Assembly: GCF_900100705.1 (NCBI RefSeq)
Contig: NZ_FNCH01000013.1
Location: forward strand, 1 to 64,000
DNA: 64,000 nt
DNA from: Pedobacter terrae
GTDB lineage: Bacteria; Bacteroidota; Bacteroidia; Sphingobacteriales; Sphingobacteriaceae
Reading direction: 5' to 3'
Under the pieces are notes generated by a model. It made no database searches and was not told where the DNA came from. It saw only the letters and a list, made by a program, of their open reading frames with translations. Made by a program: the position numbers and the translations under genes. The stretch's first letter is position 1. Each line of letters starts with the position of its first letter. Below, piece by piece: positions 59,479 through 64,000 of the stretch.

Positions 59479-62358
59479 TTAAAGCTCCATTAAAAATTCT
59501 GTAAGATTTTTATCGTGCGGTACTTCGAGTTTTTTGCGTAGGCGGTATCGGCGTATTTCTACCCCTCTCAAACTGATGTTTAACAGTGATGACATTTCCT
59601 TACTGCTCATGTTCATCCGCAGGTAAGCACAGAGTTTTAAATCATTCGGAACCAGATCAGGATGCTGCGCCTTTAATTTTTTAAAAAAACTTTCATGCGC
59701 TTCGTTAAAACTATTTTCAAACAGGTGCCAGTCACGTTCATCATTCATCCCATCGTTTATTACTTTCTGTATCTTGCGGGTCTGCTCATCTGAAAGTTTC
59801 TTGCCATTTTCGTCTTTCAGCTTGGTGATGTCGTCAGCCAGTTTTTGGAGCAACTCATTTTTGTAAACCAAGGTCATTGCTGAATTGGCCAACTCCCTGT
59901 TTTTCGATGCCAGTTCTGCCTGCAGTTTCTCTGTTTGTAATTTAATAATCTGCTTTTCGCTGATTTCGGCTTCCTGCCTAAACTTTTCCTGTTGCTCGGC
60001 TTTTAAGCGATCTGTAATTTTTTGACTATCGCGCTGTAGTTTCCTTTCATATATCTTTTTACACAGGATTAAAACAACTACAAACAGAATAGTGTATAAT
60101 AAAATGGCCCAATTGTTCAGGTACCATGGGCGTAGAATGGTAAAGGTATACACGGTTTCGCTACTAACTGTATTGTCGTCGATTTTTGCCCTCACTTTAA
60201 AAGTATAGGTGCCTGCGCTTAAATTGGTGAAATCTTTCTCTGTAGCATAAGTCCAGTCAGACCAGGCGTGGGAGTAACCTTCCAGATAAAACTGATATCT
60301 AACTTTAGCCTGCCTATAATAAGGTAAGGCGTAAGAAATCCGGATGTTATTTCTGCTGTTATGAATTTCTGTTGCTTCCTCATTATTTCCGGCTTCGCTG
60401 ATCAGCGAGAATTTATCGGTGATGTCTTCAACACGCCTGATTAAAACAGCGGGTAGTTTTTTCTTTTCCTGATTGAGTTGGGCAGTGGAATTATAGATTA
60501 CAAAACCATCATCAACACTGATCAGGTAGATCGAATTGCTGATGCGGCTGATATTTTCATAGTATTGTACCATCCGGCCATCTAAAATGCTGAATTGATT
60601 GGAATCGATTTCTACCTTTCCTGGCTCGCTAAAGTTAACCAGTGCGGTTTTACCATGATTAATAAACCAATATTTTTTACTGCCTGCAGGGATAATTTTG
60701 TTGGAGGTTTCGAAAGAACCCAGGCTTTTATTCAGTACTTCGTATTTGGTAAATTTATTGCTCAGGTCATCATAGGTATAAAAACCCGCATCAGATGAAA
60801 AAACAATTTTATTCTCCAGGTTGAAAATGTTAATGTTATAATTACCGGGTAAACCATTCTTCTCATCGAAGTATTTAGTACTGGTTACTCTGGTATAATC
60901 ATGACTAAGGCTCAGTTTAAATAAGCCTTTATAGGCATGGCCAACCCAGATATCGCCTCTGTTATCTTGTTCAACATATCTTGAAGGCGCTGTAAAACCA
61001 GCTATTTTGCCTGAAAACTTCAATCCTGCACTTGGCGACTTGGTAAATAAAGATAAGCCTGTGTAAGTTCCCTGAATAAGGTAATTTGGATTGGAGTTTA
61101 ATTTTTTGATGGTCCAGCCACCTGCCAACCTTGATATCCATTCTATTTTATCGCCAAAAACTTTAAACGTGCCACTGTTATGGCCGCATATTAGCTCGTT
61201 ATCGATGATGGTCAGTTCCCAAACCTGACCCTGCGAATTAGGAATTAAACGGAAATTGAAAGGCAGAAGATTATCTGGCGACCACTCGCTGTAAAACAAC
61301 CCCTGATTGGTGCCGAGGTAAATTTTATTATTGAAAATAATACTGGAATAAACCGTTCCAAACTGACCTGTTTTATCGAAATAAAAATATAAGGGCGAAT
61401 TAAGTTCTATCCGGTCTATGCCGTTATCAAGCCCCGTCCAAAGGTTTTGCTCGTTATCTGCATATAAGCTTAGAACTGTATTATTTTGTAAACCGCTTGA
61501 TTTATTGATCCGCTGCACAATTTTACCATTTTCATCTATGATGATCAAACCGTTTAGAATGGTGCCATATGCGAAGTACTTGCCCAACAAACTTACACCG
61601 TTGTTGAGCTGGTAGGTTTTTAGGTAATTATTTGCAGGTGTATTTAAAGGTGTAAAATTTCTACCATCGTACGTAAACAACCCCTGTTTACTGGTTCCAA
61701 TGATCAGGCCGGTATTCTTATAAGGAAGAATAGATAATATACCCTCTTTGCCTAACTTTTCGCTGTTAGGGATGTAAACTAATTTACTGCCACTCAGTTC
61801 AAACAATCCTTTTTCCAGTACTTCGATAAAATACCTGTTGTTTACCTTGTGCAAGAAAAGAAATGAAGATGGTGATTTTATCACCTCTATTTTGTTGTTT
61901 TTATAAATAAATATTTTGGAAAAAGACTGGAAGATTACTCTGTCAGGATCTACATAGATTTTCCATACCTCATCATCAATTTTTATGTTTTTCGGCAACA
62001 AATTGGTAAGAGAATGGTAACTTAATTTATTGTTTTTAATTGCCCAGTAACCAAACTCGCCAAAGCTACCGGTATAAATTTTTCCTTTGTTATCGGTAGC
62101 AACAGCTCTAACAATCTGTCGGTTAGGCATCTGGTATTTCTGCCAGTAACGGCCATCAAAAGTTAATAACCCTTCAGCATTGCCAAAGTACATTACACCA
62201 TTTTTATCTTTAGCTATACTCCAGTTCTGGTTTCCTGAGGAATAAGTAGCTTTTGGGTAATTTTCGATGTACGGAACGCCTATACTTTTAATTTCTGATG
62301 CATCGCTGGTTATAGCAAAGCAGGATAATAGTAGTAAAAGCCTGAAGTAGTTTAGCAT
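59479..62358 (-). CDS. Ligand-binding propeller/Y_Y_Y sensor with LuxR-type HTH (PUL regulator)
   Basis: The 959-aa protein has a signal/anchor segment (MLNYFRLLLLLSCFAITSDA), two periplasmic propeller parts built from repeats such as NGVMYFGNAEGLLTFDGRYW, a Y_Y_Y domain (about 680-745, ISYALPYYRQAKVRYQFYLEGYSHAWSDW), one membrane helix (about 755-775, WAILLYTILFVVVLILC), a coiled coil, and a LuxR-type HTH at the C-terminus (MNMSSKEMSSLLNISLRGVEIRRYRLRKKL). There is no histidine kinase or receiver domain, so it is a one-protein glycan sensor. It lies just upstream of susC on the same strand and probably controls the PUL. Confidence 0.92.
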   Translation of the reverse strand: MLNYFRLLLLLSCFAITSDASEIKSIGVPYIENYPKATYSSGNQNWSIAKDKNGVMYFGNAEGLLTFDGRYWQKYQMPNRQIVRAVATDNKGKIYTGSFGEFGYWAIKNNKLSYHSLTNLLPKNIKIDDEVWKIYVDPDRVIFQSFSKIFIYKNNKIEVIKSPSSFLFLHKVNNRYFIEVLEKGLFELSGSKLVYIPNSEKLGKEGILSILPYKNTGLIIGTSKQGLFTYDGRNFTPLNTPANNYLKTYQLNNGVSLLGKYFAYGTILNGLIIIDENGKIVQRINKSSGLQNNTVLSLYADNEQNLWTGLDNGIDRIELNSPLYFYFDKTGQFGTVYSSIIFNNKIYLGTNQGLFYSEWSPDNLLPFNFRLIPNSQGQVWELTIIDNELICGHNSGTFKVFGDKIEWISRLAGGWTIKKLNSNPNYLIQGTYTGLSLFTKSPSAGLKFSGKIAGFTAPSRYVEQDNRGDIWVGHAYKGLFKLSLSHDYTRVTSTKYFDEKNGLPGNYNINIFNLENKIVFSSDAGFYTYDDLSNKFTKYEVLNKSLGSFETSNKIIPAGSKKYWFINHGKTALVNFSEPGKVEIDSNQFSILDGRMVQYYENISRISNSIYLISVDDGFVIYNSTAQLNQEKKKLPAVLIRRVEDITDKFSLISEAGNNEEATEIHNSRNNIRISYALPYYRQAKVRYQFYLEGYSHAWSDWTYATEKDFTNLSAGTYTFKVRAKIDDNTVSSETVYTFTILRPWYLNNWAILLYTILFVVVLILCKKIYERKLQRDSQKITDRLKAEQQEKFRQEAEISEKQIIKLQTEKLQAELASKNRELANSAMTLVYKNELLQKLADDITKLKDENGKKLSDEQTRKIQKVINDGMNDERDWHLFENSFNEAHESFFKKLKAQHPDLVPNDLKLCAYLRMNMSSKEMSSLLNISLRGVEIRRYRLRKKLEVPHDKNLTEFLMEL

Positions 62359-62688
62359 AAAGTGTTATTGGGTAAACCCGTTATAGCACAAAGTAATGAA
62401 AAATTGTTTAAAATGGGCGAGAGGCGATAGATGTTAAGGATTCAAGCATGAAAAAGATCGAAATTTCAATAGCCCCTAAAATTGCCGACATTTCGAGCGG
62501 TAATTTATCGCATTAAATCAATATAAGTAATAGAAAATTTAAGGAAGTAGCCGCACCAAGTTTTCTTCATTTCGAGCGGAGTGCAACGAAGTCGAGAAAT
62601 CTGTCTCAACAGATCTCTCCCCGCCTGTACGGGCAGGCGGGCATTTCACTGCGTTCCAGTCGAGAGGACGACCTTGCTACTAATTTCT
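62359..62688. repeat. Gene-free region with a CTCGAAATGA-family REP-like repeat
   Basis: The core repeat is at about 62569-62672: CATTTCGAGCGGAGTGCAACG ... CTGCGTTCCAGTCGAGAGGACGAC with a CCCGCCTG/CAGGCGGG hairpin inside. The same motifs in opposite order occur in the 372-bp tandem repeats at 24.2-25.1 kb. Confidence 0.7.
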
Positions 62689-63624
62689 TTACGCTTTCAC
62701 TGCCACCGGCTGCGGTACCTTCACATAATAACCTGTACCATCGTAAGGGCGTTTGCGCGGATTGGTGGTACATGCTACCGAGCAGCAGCCCTGAAGTTGT
62801 TCGCCACAGGCATCACATTGGGTAATATGCTCGTTGCATTCTGGATTAGCGCAGTTGATCATTTTCGGCGTAGTTACTCCACAATTGTAGCAAACTGAAA
62901 CTACCGTTGGGTTAACCTGGTTTACATCTACAGCTATGCGGTTATCAAATACATAACATTTGCCTTCAAAATCTTTTCCGCCAGCTTCCTTACCATATTT
63001 AATAATACCACCGTGCAATTGATAAACATCGTTAAAGCCGTGGTGCAACAATAGGGCCGATGCTTTTTCACATTTAATCCCACCCGTGCAATAAGTTAGT
63101 ATTTTTTTGTCTTTATATTGGGCAAGCTCGTTAATCTGTTCCGGGAAATCACGAAAATTCTCGATATCAAGTGTCAGTGCATTTTTAAATTTACCAAGAT
63201 TATGTTCGTAATTAGAGCGCACATCAAGAATGATTACATCCTCATCATCTTTCATTTTCATGAAATCGACCGGTTCTAAATGTTTACCCGTTTGTTTGTT
63301 AGGATCAATGATTGTAGTATCCCTTAAACCCGAGTGCACAATTTCGGATTTGTAACGGCAATGCATTTTCAGGAACGAAAGCTCTTCTACATCGTCAATC
63401 TTAAACTCTGTTTTGGCAAACCTTTCATCAGCATGGATGGCTTTCATATAAGCTTCGCAGGCTTCTGGAGTGCCCGACACGGTGCCGTTTAAACCTTCGT
63501 CTGCAACAATAATCCGGCCAACCAGGCCCAGAGATTTACAAAATTTAAGATGATCGGCAGCAAATTGTTCTGCCTCTGCTATGTAGCTATAGCAATAGTA
63601 AAGTAGTGTTTGATATTTTTTCAT
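62689..63624 (-). CDS. trhO: tRNA uridine(34) hydroxylase TrhO (rhodanese-like, YceA)
   Basis: TrhO makes 5-hydroxyuridine at wobble position 34 of some tRNAs. The 311-aa protein starts with a ferredoxin-like domain (VGRIIVADEGLNGTVSGT), has the central rhodanese domain with a catalytic Cys-bearing loop C179-TGGIKC185 in LTYCTGGIKCEKASALL, and a C-terminal cysteine-rich, zinc-binding-like stretch (CYNCGV, NCANPEC, CDACGEQ, CCSVAC). The match to the UPF0176/TrhO family is good. It is a single gene. Confidence 0.93.
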   Translation of the reverse strand: MKKYQTLLYYCYSYIAEAEQFAADHLKFCKSLGLVGRIIVADEGLNGTVSGTPEACEAYMKAIHADERFAKTEFKIDDVEELSFLKMHCRYKSEIVHSGLRDTTIIDPNKQTGKHLEPVDFMKMKDDEDVIILDVRSNYEHNLGKFKNALTLDIENFRDFPEQINELAQYKDKKILTYCTGGIKCEKASALLLHHGFNDVYQLHGGIIKYGKEAGGKDFEGKCYVFDNRIAVDVNQVNPTVVSVCYNCGVTTPKMINCANPECNEHITQCDACGEQLQGCCSVACTTNPRKRPYDGTGYYVKVPQPVAVKA

Positions 63625-63761
63625 AACGCTGTTGATACCGTCGCAAACGGCGTTTAAAGCGGTGCAAAGATAAGGGAATTATGTAAAATGTAAAAATGGA
63701 AAATGTAAGATAGATAATGTGTCAAGCGCCATCATCCATTTTACATCAAACGTATTCCATT
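63625..63761. other. Spacer with AAAATGTAAAAATGG repeats
   Basis: GTAAAATGTAAAAATGGAAAATGTAAG and CATTTTACAT-type units are related to those at 36430-36530. No gene is seen. Confidence 0.4.
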
Positions 63762-64000
63762 CTAGAAGCCATACGAAATCCTAAAACCTTGGGTTAACTT
63801 ACGCCCACCATCATACGCAAAGCCATAACTGGCACGCAATACCAGGCGTTGGATGCCGAAATAGAATTCTTTGTAATTTCGTTTTTCGGGAGAAGATAAA
63901 TAACCACCTCCGATAAATTCTTCAAGTTTCGCTTTACGCAACAATGGAATTTTATTCATAAAGAATCCAGCGAAATTATGTTCCAAATGGGCTTCAAAAT
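63762..64000 (-). CDS. C-terminal part of a probable DUF5686-type outer-membrane beta-barrel protein (truncated by the window)
   Basis: The last 78 or so codons are visible and the frame continues past 64000. The segment EHNFAGFFMNKIPLLRKAKLEEF, GGGYLSSPEKRNYKEFYFGIQ and YGFAYDGGRKLTQGFRISYGF is typical of the end of DUF5686/carboxypeptidase-regulatory-like TonB-associated proteins of Bacteroidota, an outer-membrane beta-barrel ending in Phe. The start lies outside, so function cannot be judged further. Confidence 0.75.
   Translation of the reverse strand, partial: FEAHLEHNFAGFFMNKIPLLRKAKLEEFIGGGYLSSPEKRNYKEFYFGIQRLVLRASYGFAYDGGRKLTQGFRISYGF

Noticed and set aside
62581..62898. Open frame of 105 codons near the trhO 3' end
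   Set aside because: It is antisense to trhO and to the REP-like repeat, with no homology expected.

Overview
The window looks like chromosome from a Bacteroidota of the Sphingobacteriaceae type (Pedobacter-like). The evidence is a SusC/SusD pair, many exported proteins with RR-type leaders, a eukaryote-like class Ia ribonucleotide reductase, Bacteroidetes-style promoters (TTG/TTTG, about 19 bp, TAnnTTTG), AT-rich leaders and many short intergenic repeat families. Assignment to genus is inference. I saw no rRNA, tRNA, CRISPR array or prophage.

Region 1 (1-31 kb) is mostly housekeeping: rlmF, a frameshifted VIT-family gene, an exported cupin, sucD, msrB, an RlpA-like protein, nrdB-nrdA, a small cysteine-rich protein, a large flotillin-like protein, the agmatine pair aguB...aguA (split by a four-helix-bundle gene and a 46-bp tandem array), fabG, an L,D-transpeptidase, a VWA-like membrane protein, a RAYT transposase with its REP hairpins, a TRIC-type membrane protein, ftsB/divIC, eno, a DUF2911 protein whose 3' end is triplicated, a GNAT, a two-gene ABC exporter, dacB and a CDP-alcohol phosphatidyltransferase. 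asd follows at 31.2-32.2 kb.

Region 2 (32.4-43.9 kb, all minus strand) is the most interesting gene set. It holds a GMC oxidoreductase with a Tat-leader small subunit and a c-type cytochrome, two Gfo/Idh/MocA oxidoreductases (one exported), four TIM-barrel isomerase/epimerase-like proteins (three with RR leaders), a DUF1080 protein and an MFS permease. The content fits an oxidative 3-keto-glycoside pathway: oxidise C3 of a sugar, cleave the glycosidic bond by elimination/hydration, then reduce and import.

Region 3 (44.4-47.3 kb) has an SDR-type threonine dehydrogenase, a YebC-family protein and a roughly 515-bp tandem intergenic repeat. Region 4 (47.3-62.4 kb, minus strand) is a polysaccharide utilisation locus: a one-protein propeller/Y_Y_Y/LuxR regulator, SusC, SusD, a PF10091 (GH144-like) lipoprotein, a small unknown exported protein, a GH43-like/F5-8C/FN3 protein, GH3 BglX and an exported esterase. 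A beta-1,2-glucan substrate is a reasonable guess. trhO and the 3' end of a probable DUF5686 protein close the window.

The intergenic DNA is unusual. It contains a 3x372-bp triplication that includes a gene 3' end, 4x46-bp palindromic repeats, two near-identical 515-bp repeats whose hairpin has changed by a compensated base-pair substitution, a dispersed element with constant flanks and a variable but paired stem, RAYT/REP hairpins, and short oriented repeats that begin at the stop codons of several unrelated genes.
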